Part shown: positions 43,441-52,467 of the stretch, piece after piece
Position numbering within the stretch: the first letter of the stretch is position 1
How the letters are laid out: each line of letters opens with the position of its first letter
DNA from: Nonomuraea antri
GTDB taxonomy: Bacteria > Actinomycetota > Actinomycetes > Streptosporangiales > Streptosporangiaceae
Assembly: GCF_013283785.1 (NCBI RefSeq)
Contig: NZ_JABCPZ010000035.1
Coordinates: 1-63,871 of the forward strand
Length of the DNA: 63,871 nucleotides
Direction: 5' to 3'
Position numbers and translations under genes: made by a program
Notes under the pieces: model-generated
Database searches by the model: none
What the model was told of the DNA's origin: nothing
Seen by the model: the letters and a program-made list of their open reading frames with translations, nothing else

Positions 43441-44526
43441 ATGATCCAGTGGACCGAGACGGGTCAGGAGCGCTCGGCCGCCTGGCGCACTGCGCTGGGC
43501 GCACCACCTCCCGCCCGGGTCGTCATCGCCGACGACACCACCAAGGCCGCCACGGCCTACCGCCTGGCCTGCGCGGGTACCGGGCTGCTCTACCGCGGCG
43601 ACTTCCAGAACGCCAAGCAACTGCTGCGCGGCATGGCCCGCCGCTGCCGACCGGCCGGTCCCGGCGCGGACTTCCACCGGCACCGGCTGGCCCAGTCCCA
43701 GCGGGCCCGCACGCTCGGCATGTTGCTCATCCCGTACGACGCCGGGCACACGATCCCGCTGTCCCGGGCTCCCGACGTGCGGCAGGCGTGCCTGGAGGCG
43801 TACGGGCCGGCGACGGAACCGGCGGTCGGGCAGTTACGCGAGCTGCTCGGCGTGATCGGCGCGCACGAATGGCGCAAGAAGGGCGTCTACGTGCCCGCGC
43901 TCCACGCCAGGATCCACCCCCACCACGGCGTCTTCTCCCCGATCCGCGGCGAATACGTCGACCTGGTGGCCGCCGCCCCGCTGCCCGGCGACCGGCTGGC
44001 CTACGACGTCGGCACCGGGACCGGCGTGCTGGCCGCGGTGCTGGCCAGGCGCGGCGTACGCCGGATCGTCGCCACCGACCTCGACGAACGCGCCGTGGCC
44101 TGCGCCGCCGAGAACGTCGAGCGGCTGGGGCTGGCCGGCCGGGTCGCGGTCATGCGGGCCGACCTGTTCCCGCCCGGCCGGGCCGCGCTGGTGGTGTGCA
44201 ATCCGCCCTGGCTGCCGGCCACGCCGTCGTCGCTGATCGACCGGGCCGTCTACGACCCGGTCGGGCGCGTGCTGCGCGGCTTCATCGGCGGCCTCGCCGA
44301 CCATCTGGAGCCGGGCGGCGAGGGCTGGCTGATCCTGTCGGACCTGGCCGAACGCCTCGGCTTACGCACCAGGGGCGAGCTGACCTCGGCGTTCGCGCAC
44401 GCCGGGCTGCGGGTGGTCGACCGGCTCGACACCAGGCCGCGCCACCCCAAGGCCGATGACCCCGGCGACCCGCTGCGTGCCGCCCGCACCGCCGAGGTGA
44501 CCTCGCTGTGGCGGCTCAGGCGCTGA
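43441..44526 (+). CDS. Class I methyltransferase with NPPW motif
   Basis: 361 residues. An N-terminal part of about 170 residues (not recognised) precedes a class I SAM fold: YDVGTGTGVLAAVLA, ATDLDERAVACAAENV and catalytic VCNPPWLPA. The NPPW/Y motif points to N-methylation of a nucleobase or Gln, as in RsmC/PrmC-like enzymes. The ATG at 43441 is the first start after a 69-bp spacer. Its 3' end overlaps the convergent GlxA-type regulator by 11 nt. Confidence 0.88.
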   Translation: MIQWTETGQERSAAWRTALGAPPPARVVIADDTTKAATAYRLACAGTGLLYRGDFQNAKQLLRGMARRCRPAGPGADFHRHRLAQSQRARTLGMLLIPYDAGHTIPLSRAPDVRQACLEAYGPATEPAVGQLRELLGVIGAHEWRKKGVYVPALHARIHPHHGVFSPIRGEYVDLVAAAPLPGDRLAYDVGTGTGVLAAVLARRGVRRIVATDLDERAVACAAENVERLGLAGRVAVMRADLFPPGRAALVVCNPPWLPATPSSLIDRAVYDPVGRVLRGFIGGLADHLEPGGEGWLILSDLAERLGLRTRGELTSAFAHAGLRVVDRLDTRPRHPKADDPGDPLRAARTAEVTSLWRLRR

Positions 44527-45487
44527 ACGCCCGCCGGTAGGCCGACGGCGACGTGCGCATCGTCCTGGTGAAGTGGTGGCGGAAGGTCACCGGGCTCTCG
44601 AAGCCGACCGCCGCCCCGATCTCCTCCACGGGCGCGGCCGTCGACTCCAGCATCGGCAGGCTGGCCGCCACCCGCTGCGAGATCACCCACTTGAGCGGGC
44701 TGGTGCCGGTCTGCCGCTTGAAGTGCCTGATGAACGAGCGCTCCGACATGCACGCCACCCTGGCCAGGTCGGCCACCGTGATCGGCTCGGCCAGGTGGCC
44801 GAGCGCCCACCCCATCGCCCTGGTCACCGCGTCGTCGTCGGTCACGGGCGTGACCGCGGCCTGGATGAACTGGGCCTGGCCGCCCTCCCGGTGCGGCGGG
44901 ATGACCAGGCGGCGGGCCACGGTGTTGGCCACGTTCGCGCCGTGGTCGTTGCGTATCAGGTGGAGCAGCAGGTCGAGCCCGGCGGCGCTGCCCGCGCTGG
45001 TCAGCACGTCGCCGTCGTCCACGTACAGCACCTCGGCGTTGACGCGCACCTCGGGGAAGCGGTGCTGGAGCAGGTCGGCGTACTTCCAGTGGGTGGTGGC
45101 CTCGCGGCCGTCGAGCAGGCCGGCGGCGGCCAGCGCGAACGCGCCGGAGCAGATCGACACCAGCCGCGCGCCGCGCGCGTGCGCCTGCCGCAGCGCGGCC
45201 ACCAGCTCGGCCGAGACGGGCCCGCGCACGTCGGCGACGCCGGGCACGATCACCGTGTCGGCGGCGGCGAGCACGTCGAGGCCGTGCTGTGCCTGGAGGG
45301 TGAATCCGCCCACCGCGCGCAGCGGCTCCGGCGTCTCGGCGCACACCTTGAGGTCGTACCAGGGCACGTCCACCTCGGGACGGGACAACCCGAAGATCTC
45401 CACCACGCAGCCGAGCTCGAACGGCGCCATGCCGTCGAAGGCCAGGACGGCGACCACGGGCAGCCGGGACGGCACGGGCAGGAGCAT
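44516..45487 (-). CDS. GlxA-family AraC-type regulator 1
   Basis: 323 residues. A DJ-1/PfpI-like domain (about 10-180) has the elbow motif SICSGAFALAAAGLL. A C-terminal AraC double helix-turn-helix follows (about 225-320: LARVACMSERSFIRHFKRQTG; IGAAVGFESPVTFRHHF). Divergent from the type III polyketide synthase with only 42 bp between starts, so it is the natural candidate to control that operon. A paralogue of the same architecture lies at 54727-55677. Confidence 0.92.
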   Translation of the reverse strand: MLLPVPSRLPVVAVLAFDGMAPFELGCVVEIFGLSRPEVDVPWYDLKVCAETPEPLRAVGGFTLQAQHGLDVLAAADTVIVPGVADVRGPVSAELVAALRQAHARGARLVSICSGAFALAAAGLLDGREATTHWKYADLLQHRFPEVRVNAEVLYVDDGDVLTSAGSAAGLDLLLHLIRNDHGANVANTVARRLVIPPHREGGQAQFIQAAVTPVTDDDAVTRAMGWALGHLAEPITVADLARVACMSERSFIRHFKRQTGTSPLKWVISQRVAASLPMLESTAAPVEEIGAAVGFESPVTFRHHFTRTMRTSPSAYRRAFSA

Positions 45488-45529
45488 GAACGCATGTTAG
45501 CCGGGCCCTCTCAGCGGCAGGAGACATGT

Positions 45530-46549
45530 ATGCACATATCGGGGGTACAGACCGTTTTGCCCGATCACCGCTATGAGCAAGCGGAGATCACCGAAGCGTT
45601 CTCCCGGCTGACCGACGCCGACGAGGAACTGCTCCGGCGGTTCCACACGGCCACGGGCGTGGAAGGCCGGAACCTGGCGCTCCCGCTGGCGGACTACACC
45701 AAGCTCGACTCCTTCGGCCGGGCCAACGCCGCTTACGCCGAAATCGCCTTGGACCTGGGGGAACAGGCGCTCAGAGGCGCGCTCGACAAGGCGGGCGTGC
45801 CGCCGGAGAAGGTGGACCACCTGCTGTTCTGCTCCACCACCGGCCTGGCCACGCCGTCACTGGACGCCAGGCTGGCCCAGCGGGTGGGGCTGCGCACGGA
45901 CGTCAAACGGGTGCCGGTGTTCGGGCTGGGCTGCGCGGCGGGCGCGTCCGGGCTCTCGCGCCTGCACGACTACCTGCGCGGCTGGCCCGATCACGTGGCG
46001 GTGCTGGTGTGCGTGGAGCTGTGCTCGCTGACCGTGCAGCGCGACGACACCTCGATCGCCAACCTGGTGGCCAGCGGGCTGTTCGGCGACGGCGCGGCGG
46101 CCGTCGTGGCGACCGGGCGGGGCAAGGGCCCCGAGGTGGTCGCCACCCGCAGCAGGCTCTATCCCGACACCGAGCACCTGATGGGCTGGGAGGTCGGCGA
46201 GCACGGCTTCCGCATCGTGCTCGACCGCGACCTGACCGGTTTCGTCGAGGAGGTGCTGGCGCCCGACATCAAGGCGTTCCTGGCCGACTACGGGCTGATG
46301 CCCGACCAGGTGGCCACCTGGGTCTGCCATCCCGGGGGTCCCAAGGTCATCGACAAGATCGTCGAGACGCTGGGCCTGCCGCCCCAGGCGCTCGACGTGA
46401 CGTGGGCGTCGCTGCGGCAGTACGGGAACCTGTCGTCGGTCTCGGTGCTGCACGTCCTGCAGCAGACGCGCGGCCGGGCCGAGCAGCCGGCCGTGCTGCT
46501 GGCGCTGGGCCCCGGGTTCTCCGCCGAATTGCTGCTGTTGCACTGGTGA
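45530..46549 (+). CDS. Type III polyketide synthase
   Basis: A 339-residue chalcone/stilbene-synthase-fold enzyme with the full triad: Cys135 in FGLGCAAGASGL, His267 in VCHPGGPKV and Asn300 in YGNLSSVS. Bacterial relatives make alkylresorcinols, alkylpyrones or naphthalenes from acyl-CoA starters and malonyl-CoA. The ATG at 45530 has AGGAG about 6 nt upstream. It is coupled by GTGA overlap to an ICMT-type methyltransferase, as in srsAB of Streptomyces and bpsAB of Bacillus, so a methylated phenolic lipid or alkylpyrone is likely. Confidence 0.95.
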   Translation: MHISGVQTVLPDHRYEQAEITEAFSRLTDADEELLRRFHTATGVEGRNLALPLADYTKLDSFGRANAAYAEIALDLGEQALRGALDKAGVPPEKVDHLLFCSTTGLATPSLDARLAQRVGLRTDVKRVPVFGLGCAAGASGLSRLHDYLRGWPDHVAVLVCVELCSLTVQRDDTSIANLVASGLFGDGAAAVVATGRGKGPEVVATRSRLYPDTEHLMGWEVGEHGFRIVLDRDLTGFVEEVLAPDIKAFLADYGLMPDQVATWVCHPGGPKVIDKIVETLGLPPQALDVTWASLRQYGNLSSVSVLHVLQQTRGRAEQPAVLLALGPGFSAELLLLHW

Positions 46550-47058
46550 TCGCCTACACGGTCCTGATCGGGCTGGTCGTGCTGGAACGGCTGGCCGAAC
46601 TGGTCGTGGCCCGGCGCAACCTGGCCTGGGCCAGGTCGGCGGGCGGCGTGGAGCACGGGCGTGGGCACTATCCGTGGATCGTCGCGGCGCACGTGGGGCT
46701 GCTGGCGGCGGCGCCCGCGGAGGTGTGGCTGCTGCACCGGCCGTTCGTGCCGGCGCTCGGCTGGCCGATGCTCGCGCTGGTGCTGCTGGCCCAGGGCCTG
46801 CGCTGGTGGTGCATCGCCACGCTGGGACGGCAGTGGAACACCAGGATCGTCGTCGTGCCCGGGATCCCGCTGGTGCACGCCGGGCCCTACCGGTGGCTGC
46901 GGCACCCGAACTACGTGGCCGTCGTCGCAGAGGGCGTCGCGCTGCCGCTGGTGCACACGGCCTGGCTGACCGCGCTGGCGTTCACGCTGGTGAACGCGGC
47001 CCTGCTGACGATCAGGATCAGGGCAGAGAACGCCGCGCTGGCGCCCGCGCGGGCCTGA
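46546..47058 (+). CDS. ICMT-family membrane methyltransferase
   Basis: 170 residues with about four membrane helices and the isoprenylcysteine-carboxyl-methyltransferase signature PYRWLRHPNYVAVVAEGVALPL. In the srs and bps pathways the same type of enzyme O-methylates the lipid polyketide. The GTG at 46546 overlaps the PKS stop. Ends 1 nt before the convergent asparagine-synthase-like gene. Confidence 0.93.
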   Translation: MIAYTVLIGLVVLERLAELVVARRNLAWARSAGGVEHGRGHYPWIVAAHVGLLAAAPAEVWLLHRPFVPALGWPMLALVLLAQGLRWWCIATLGRQWNTRIVVVPGIPLVHAGPYRWLRHPNYVAVVAEGVALPLVHTAWLTALAFTLVNAALLTIRIRAENAALAPARA

Positions 47059-47059
47059 C

Positions 47060-48820
47060 TCAGGCCGAAGGACGGGAGACCGTGATCTCCTCCAGGCCCT
47101 CCGGCCGCTTGCCCGGATACAGCCCGGTCAGCAGCGTGCTCACGGTGTACAGGTGCCAGGCCAGGGCGGGCTTCTTGACCACCGGGTCGGCGAACAGGGC
47201 GCGGACCTCGTCCGGATTCACGATCGGGGTGAGCGCGTCGAGGCTGCCGAGCACCTGCTCGCGCAGGACGTCCGTGAGCGCGGGACCCGGGCTGGTGCGC
47301 CAGCTCCAGCCGCCGCCGGTCTTGACCGTCGGCAGGTGCCCGGCCGGCACGTGCGACCAGGGCCAGCGCTTCTTCAGCCCCTCGGCGAACCGCCACGGCT
47401 TCCCTTCGATCGGGACGTCACGCAACTGCGGGGCGAATCGCAAAATAAGCGAATAAATCACTTCTTCGGAGAGCCGCCAGCCCTGATCCAGACTCAACGC
47501 CGCCCGCGCCACCCGGTTGTCCAGGAACGGCCGCACCGGATCGCCCCGGCGCAGCGCCCCGGCCCTGGCACTGGCCTGCCAGCGGCCGACCTTGTACCAG
47601 ATGTAGATGTGATCCAGCGCCTCCAGCCGGTTCTCGCGGGCCTGCCACGGCCTGGCCAGCTCCCGCGCGTGCTCGTTGGCCGCGGCGGTGAACAGCTTCT
47701 CGTCCTTGACGAACGTGGTGGTGATCCGGCGCAGCAGCGCCTTGTCGCCGAGATCGGTCTGCAGCAGGTTCAGGCTGCCGGCCCGCAGCGTCTCGCCGCT
47801 CTGCCCGGACATGGTGGGCTTGCCGGAGTAGGGCAGGTAGCTCACGATCGTCTCGTAGGCCGAGGTCATGCCCTCGCAGGTGCGCAGCGTCTCCCAGGCC
47901 CGGCTCAGCGGGTGCTCCACCAGCACCGCGTCCTTCTCGGCGGTCTGCGGCGGCGCGATGACCGTGTGCTCGACCCGCAGCTTCTCCGCGATGCGGCGGG
48001 CGATGATGACGTCGGGGTGGGTGTCGAGGCCGTTCGTGGTCACCCGGAACGGCACCTGCGCCGCGTGCAGCAGCGCGGCCAGGATCCTGGTGTCGCGGCC
48101 GCCGGTCAGCGCCAGGTTCACCGGCTCGCCCAGGCCGCGCAGCGGCGCCACGGTGGCGACCAGCGCGTCCGCGAGCTCGTCGATCGCCGCGCGCTTGCGC
48201 CGTCCGGATTCGGGCATGGGGTCGGCCTTCGGCAGCGGGGTCTCGGTGATCGTGCGCTCGCCGTCGACCACCCGCAGCAGCGAGCTGGGACGCAGCGCCG
48301 ACACGCCCAGGTAGGGCGTCTCGTCCGAGAGGAAGAAGCCTTGCCTGATCATCGTCTGCAGGGCCAGGACGTCGTGGTCGATCCGGTCCACGGACTGGGC
48401 GGCCAGGTGCACGAGCAGCGCCCGGCTGCCGACGACGTGCACGTCCGGGGTCTCGGCGTAGAAGACGGGGCACACGCGGTTGATCGCGGTGCTCGCGGCC
48501 AGCTCGCCGTCGCGGGCGATCCAGGCGGAGAAACAGCCGCCGACCGCCTCGCCGGGAAGCAGGGTGACGTCGCGCGGATCGGCCAGATGGCCGTTCACGC
48601 CGATGACCCGGCCGTCGTACTCCTTGATCAACTCGGGCTGACGTGAGTCGTCGGGCTCGTTCGTCCAGGAGAAGAGTGAGACGCCGCGGCCGTGCCATTC
48701 GCGGCCGCGGATCACCTCGGCGGGCACCGGGAAGGCGGATTCCATAACGGATCTGACCCGGTCGAGGACACGGGTCGGGACGGTGTGCCGCTTTGCGGCC
48801 AGGCCCAAATAGACGCGCAC
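47060..48820 (-). CDS. Asparagine-synthase-like protein without glutaminase Cys
   Basis: 586 residues. The N-terminal half (1-200) keeps a class II amidotransferase-like layout (VIGVNGHL; LAASTAINRVCPVFYAET), but the protein starts MRVYLGL, so there is no catalytic Cys2. The C-terminal synthase domain has the PP-loop ALTGGRDTRIL (Thr239, Thr244 in place of the usual Ser residues of SGGxDS). It may therefore use ammonia, or an amine, with ATP to make an amide. No lasso-peptide precursor or protease gene is near. The GTG at 48820 lacks a clear ribosome site. Divergent from the VWA lipoprotein gene. Confidence 0.85.
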   Translation of the reverse strand: MRVYLGLAAKRHTVPTRVLDRVRSVMESAFPVPAEVIRGREWHGRGVSLFSWTNEPDDSRQPELIKEYDGRVIGVNGHLADPRDVTLLPGEAVGGCFSAWIARDGELAASTAINRVCPVFYAETPDVHVVGSRALLVHLAAQSVDRIDHDVLALQTMIRQGFFLSDETPYLGVSALRPSSLLRVVDGERTITETPLPKADPMPESGRRKRAAIDELADALVATVAPLRGLGEPVNLALTGGRDTRILAALLHAAQVPFRVTTNGLDTHPDVIIARRIAEKLRVEHTVIAPPQTAEKDAVLVEHPLSRAWETLRTCEGMTSAYETIVSYLPYSGKPTMSGQSGETLRAGSLNLLQTDLGDKALLRRITTTFVKDEKLFTAAANEHARELARPWQARENRLEALDHIYIWYKVGRWQASARAGALRRGDPVRPFLDNRVARAALSLDQGWRLSEEVIYSLILRFAPQLRDVPIEGKPWRFAEGLKKRWPWSHVPAGHLPTVKTGGGWSWRTSPGPALTDVLREQVLGSLDALTPIVNPDEVRALFADPVVKKPALAWHLYTVSTLLTGLYPGKRPEGLEEITVSRPSA

Positions 48821-48951
48821 GGCAGTTATGCCTATCGGATATAACAGGCTTTGTACAACTGATCACGCATAGATCGCGGTTTGTACTCGCTTACGTCACC
48901 GACCCGGCCGCCGGATAACCCACTCCGTCTTACGGCATGGAGGTGGTTGCG

Positions 48952-50442
48952 ATGAAATTTCGCCCTATAGCCGCTGGTGTCGGACTTATTGCGCTCTTCA
49001 CCCTGGCGGCCTGCGGCGGCTCGGGCGGCTCGACGAGCGGCAGCGCCGACCGGGCCGCGCCCAAGCCGGCGGCCACGGCCGGCGCGCAGGAGCAGCCGAA
49101 GTCGAACGAGAGCGCTGAGAACGAGGAGACCGGCGAACAGGACACGACCACGGCCCAGATCTCCACGTTCGCCCTGGACGTGGACACCGCCTCGTACGGC
49201 TACGCCCGCCGTACCCTGCAGGAGGGCCGCTGGCCCGCGCCCGGCGAGATCAGGCCGGAGGAGTTCGTCAACGCGTTCAGGCAGGACTACGCGCAGCCGC
49301 ACGACGACGGATTCACCGTGCACCTCGACGGCGCCAAGCTCGACACGCCGCGCGAGGCCGTGCTGCGGGTGGGCCTGCAGACCCGCGCGTCCGACAGCGC
49401 CGCGCGCCGGCCGGCCAACCTCACGTTCGTCGTCGACGTCTCCGGCTCGATGGCCGAACCGGGCCGCCTCAACCTGGTCAAGCAGGCCATGCACAAGCTG
49501 ATCGACCAGCTCGCGCCCGGCGACCAGGTCTCGATCGTGGCGTTCAGCGACGACGCCGAGCTGCTGCTGTCGATGACCCCGCTGACGGCCAGGCAGGAGC
49601 TGCACGACGCGGTGGACGACCTGAGCATCGACGGCGGGACCAACCTCGAAGCCGGCCTGACGGCGGGCTACCAGGAGGCGTCCAGGGCGTTCCGGCCGGC
49701 CGCGACCAACCGGGTCGTGCTGCTGTCCGACGGCCTGGCCAACCAGGGCAGCACCCAGTGGCAGGCGATCCTGGACCGGGTCAAGGAGTACGCGGGCGAC
49801 CAGGTCGCGCTGCTGACCGTCGGCGTCGGCCGGGAGTACGGCGACGAGCTGATGGAGCAACTGGCCGACAACGGCGACGGCATGGCCGTCTACGTCAGCA
49901 GCGAGGAGGAGGCGGAGAAGATCTTCACCACCCAGCTGCCCGCCGCCATCGAGCTGCGCGCCCGCGAGGCCAAGGCCCAGGTCGTCTTCAACCCGTCGGT
50001 GGTCGAGAGCTACCGGCTCATCGGGTACGAGAACCGCGCCATGGCCGCCGAGGAGTTCCGCGACGACAGCCGCGACGGCGGCGAGATCGGCCCCGGCCAC
50101 TCCGTCACCGCGCTCTACACCGTCAAGCTCAAGCCGGGCGCCAGGGGACAGCTCGCCGCCGCCTCGGTGCGCTGGCAGGAGCCCGACACCCGCGTCCCCG
50201 CTGAGGCGGCCAAGGACCTGCAGGTCGGCGACCTGTCGGAGTCGCTGTGGGAGCAGGCGCCGCCACGGCTGCAGGTGGACGTGGTCGTCGCCGCGTTCGC
50301 CGTGTACATGCGAGACAGGGAGGCGTTCGGCCTCGACCTGCCCACCCTGGCCAGGCACGCCACCAGGCTGGCCGGGGCGGTCGAGGACCCGATGGTGACC
50401 GAGCTGGCCGGACTCATCGAGAAGGCCCGCTCAGTGGGATGA
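48952..50442 (+). CDS. VWA-domain lipoprotein (YfbK-like)
   Basis: 496 residues. Lipobox LAAC (Cys21), a Gly/Ser/Glu-rich linker, then a YfbK N-terminal block (STFALDVDTASYGYARRTL), VWA domain with MIDAS VDVSGSM and DGGTN, and a C-terminal YfbK/DUF3520-type domain (ELRAREAKAQVVFNPSVV; YTVKLKPGA). It is an outer-face metal-dependent adhesion or scaffold protein of unknown partner. The ATG at 48952 has GGAGGTGG about 7 nt upstream. Confidence 0.92.
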   Translation: MKFRPIAAGVGLIALFTLAACGGSGGSTSGSADRAAPKPAATAGAQEQPKSNESAENEETGEQDTTTAQISTFALDVDTASYGYARRTLQEGRWPAPGEIRPEEFVNAFRQDYAQPHDDGFTVHLDGAKLDTPREAVLRVGLQTRASDSAARRPANLTFVVDVSGSMAEPGRLNLVKQAMHKLIDQLAPGDQVSIVAFSDDAELLLSMTPLTARQELHDAVDDLSIDGGTNLEAGLTAGYQEASRAFRPAATNRVVLLSDGLANQGSTQWQAILDRVKEYAGDQVALLTVGVGREYGDELMEQLADNGDGMAVYVSSEEEAEKIFTTQLPAAIELRAREAKAQVVFNPSVVESYRLIGYENRAMAAEEFRDDSRDGGEIGPGHSVTALYTVKLKPGARGQLAAASVRWQEPDTRVPAEAAKDLQVGDLSESLWEQAPPRLQVDVVVAAFAVYMRDREAFGLDLPTLARHATRLAGAVEDPMVTELAGLIEKARSVG

Positions 50443-50476
50443 CCGGCTTGCCGGAACCTGCCGGGCCGGAGAAGGT

Positions 50477-51325
50477 ATGGGCATGCATGTCAAGATCATG
50501 CCGCCGGCCCGGCTCGGGCGGGCCCGGCTGCCCGGCGGCCGCGCGCTCGGCTGGGCCGAGTGGGGGCCGGAGTCGGGGGTTCCCGTCCTGTTCTGTCCCG
50601 GTGCGGGCACCAGCCGCACGCTGGGGTTCGGCGCGGAGTCCCTGGCCGGGCTCGGCGTCCGGCTGATCTCGCTCGACCGGCCCGGGCTCGGCGCGTCCGA
50701 CCCCGACCCTGGCCGCACGCTCGCCTCCTTCCCCGAGGACGTGCGGGCGCTCGGCCTGGGCGACGACCTGCGGGTGGCCGGCTTCTCCCAGGGCGCGCCG
50801 TTCGCGCTGGCCTGCGCGGCGCGGCTGCCGGTACGCCGGGCCGCGATCGTGTCGGGGGCCGACGAGGTGGCCGCCATGCCCGGCGCGCTGCCCGCCGGAC
50901 TCCGCGACCTGGTCGACCAGGTCGCGGCCGACCCGGCCACGGCCGAGACGTTCTTCGCCACGCTCACCCCCGACGCGCTGTGGAACATGATCGTGCCGAA
51001 CAGCCCGCCCGCGGACCGGGCCGTGTACGAGCAGCCGGACTTCGACCGGGCCTACCGCCGGGCCATGGCCGAGGCGTTCGTCCGCGGCCCAGCGGGATAC
51101 GCCCGCGACACCGTGCTGGCCATGGGACGCTGGCCGATCGCGCCGGAGGAGATCACCGTGCCCGTCGACCTCTGGTACGGCGAGCTCGACACCGGCCACT
51201 CGCCCGACCAGGGCCGCACGCTGGCGAAGCGCATCCCGGGCGCCCGGCACCACCTGGTGCCGGGCGTCGGCGGCGCGGTGTTGTGGACGCACGCCGAGAC
51301 CATCCTGCGCGAGCTGCTGTCGTAG
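50477..51325 (+). CDS. Alpha/beta hydrolase
   Basis: 282 residues. Nucleophile elbow GFSQGAPFAL, oxyanion region CPGAGTSRT and SLDRPGLGASDP are typical of the alpha/beta-hydrolase fold. The catalytic His is probably in LWTHAET. Substrate unknown. The ATG at 50477 has GGAG 5 nt upstream; a second ATG at 50483 is possible. Ends 68 nt before a tRNA gene. Confidence 0.88.
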   Translation: MGMHVKIMPPARLGRARLPGGRALGWAEWGPESGVPVLFCPGAGTSRTLGFGAESLAGLGVRLISLDRPGLGASDPDPGRTLASFPEDVRALGLGDDLRVAGFSQGAPFALACAARLPVRRAAIVSGADEVAAMPGALPAGLRDLVDQVAADPATAETFFATLTPDALWNMIVPNSPPADRAVYEQPDFDRAYRRAMAEAFVRGPAGYARDTVLAMGRWPIAPEEITVPVDLWYGELDTGHSPDQGRTLAKRIPGARHHLVPGVGGAVLWTHAETILRELLS

Positions 51326-51393
51326 GGGGCCGGCGGCGATCGTCGTCGATGTGCTTCGCGGGTCCGAAGTCGGATACACTGGTCCAGCAACAA

Positions 51394-51466
51394 GGGGCTA
51401 TAGCGCAGTTGGTAGCGCGCCTCCATGGCATGGAGGAGGTCTGGGGTTCGAATCCCCATAGCTCCA
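51394..51466 (+). tRNA. tRNA-Ala (GGC), second copy
   Basis: A 73-nt cloverleaf with G3.U70, anticodon loop ATGGCAT (GGC) and no encoded CCA. It differs from the copy at 17380 only at position 9 (A here, G there). The same -10-like GATACA lies 15 nt upstream. Flanks are otherwise unlike, so the two loci are not a recent block duplication. Confidence 0.97.
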
Positions 51467-51481
51467 CCCCGAAGCACCGCG

Positions 51482-51515
51482 AGCGTCCGCCGATCCGGCG
51501 GGCGCTTTCGCTTTT
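51482..51515 (+). terminator. Terminator of second tRNA-Ala
   Basis: An 11-bp stem (51482-51492 with 51496-51506, one G.T wobble) and 3-nt loop, followed by TTCGCTTTT, starting 15 nt after the tRNA. Confidence 0.85.
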
Positions 51516-51600
51516 CCCGGCCATTTCTTCAGCCGCGACACGAAATCGCAGGTCAGGCGGGTCACGGGTTTGGCGGAGCCCAGCCGGTACGGTTCGAGAC

Positions 51601-52422
51601 ATGCGTGCCTCAGCAGCGGGACCGCTGCTCTTCGCCGTGCTGATGCCGATGTCGGCCGCCTGTGGCGGCACGGCGGCGCCGCCCGTGCGCAACCACCACG
51701 TGCCCACGGCCTCACCGGTGCCCACGACCTCGCCCACCCGGGCCACCCCGGCGGGGCAGGCGCTGGCGGGCAAGGTGGTCACGATCGACCCCGGGCACAA
51801 CGGCGGCAACGCGTCGCATCCCAAGGAGATCAACAAGCAGGTCGACATCATCACCGGACGCAAACCGTGCAACACCACCGGCACCGAGACCGCCGCCGGC
51901 TACACCGAGCACGCCTTCACCTGGGACGTCGCGGTCAAGCTCCGGCCCATCCTGGAGAAGATGGGGGCGAAGGTCGTGCTCACCCGGCCCAACGACACAG
52001 GCGTCGGGCCGTGCATCGACCGGCGGGCGGCCATCGGCAACGACGCCAAGTCGGACGCGGTGCTGTCGATCCACGCCGACGGCGCGCAGCCCGACGGGCA
52101 CGGCTTCCACGTGATCCTGCCCGGCCTCGTGCAGGGGCACAACGACGCGATCGTCACGCCGTCGCGCGCGCTCGGGGTGGCGGTCAGGAACGCCTACCGC
52201 CAGGGGACCGGGTTGTCCTACTCCACCTATCGCGGCAGGAACGCGCTGGAGACCAGGACGGACCTGGGCGGCCTGAACTTGTCGACGCGGCCGGCCATTT
52301 TCATCGAGTGCGGGAACATGAACAACACCGGTGACGCGGCCAAGATGTCGAGCCCGGCTTTCCGGGAACGAATCGCCGCTTCACTGGCGGCCGGGCTGCG
52401 GAAGTATCTCACCGGCGGATAG
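51601..52422 (+). CDS. N-acetylmuramoyl-L-alanine amidase lipoprotein
   Basis: A 273-residue Amidase_3 zinc hydrolase that cuts peptide stems from peptidoglycan. The lipobox MSAAC (Cys21) anchors it outside. The zinc/catalytic set is complete: His in TIDPGHNGG, Glu in TEHAFTWD, His in SIHADGA and Glu in IECGNMNN. The ATG at 51601 is chosen although the frame is open far upstream and the ribosome site is weak. Convergent with lsr2. Confidence 0.93.
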   Translation: MRASAAGPLLFAVLMPMSAACGGTAAPPVRNHHVPTASPVPTTSPTRATPAGQALAGKVVTIDPGHNGGNASHPKEINKQVDIITGRKPCNTTGTETAAGYTEHAFTWDVAVKLRPILEKMGAKVVLTRPNDTGVGPCIDRRAAIGNDAKSDAVLSIHADGAQPDGHGFHVILPGLVQGHNDAIVTPSRALGVAVRNAYRQGTGLSYSTYRGRNALETRTDLGGLNLSTRPAIFIECGNMNNTGDAAKMSSPAFRERIAASLAAGLRKYLTGG

Positions 52423-52467
52423 CCGACGTTTCCCGAAAAATTCGGCTCTGCCGGGCGGGGGGACCAG

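Noticed and set aside
47060..48820. Lasso-peptide cyclase
   Set aside because: No precursor peptide, RRE or transglutaminase-like protease gene is adjacent, and the neighbours are a PKS/ICMT pair and a VWA lipoprotein.
17380..51466. The region between the two tRNA-Ala genes as an integrated mobile island
   Set aside because: There is no integrase, relaxase, phage gene or direct repeat beyond the tRNA itself, and the content is mixed chromosomal metabolism with uniform base composition by eye.
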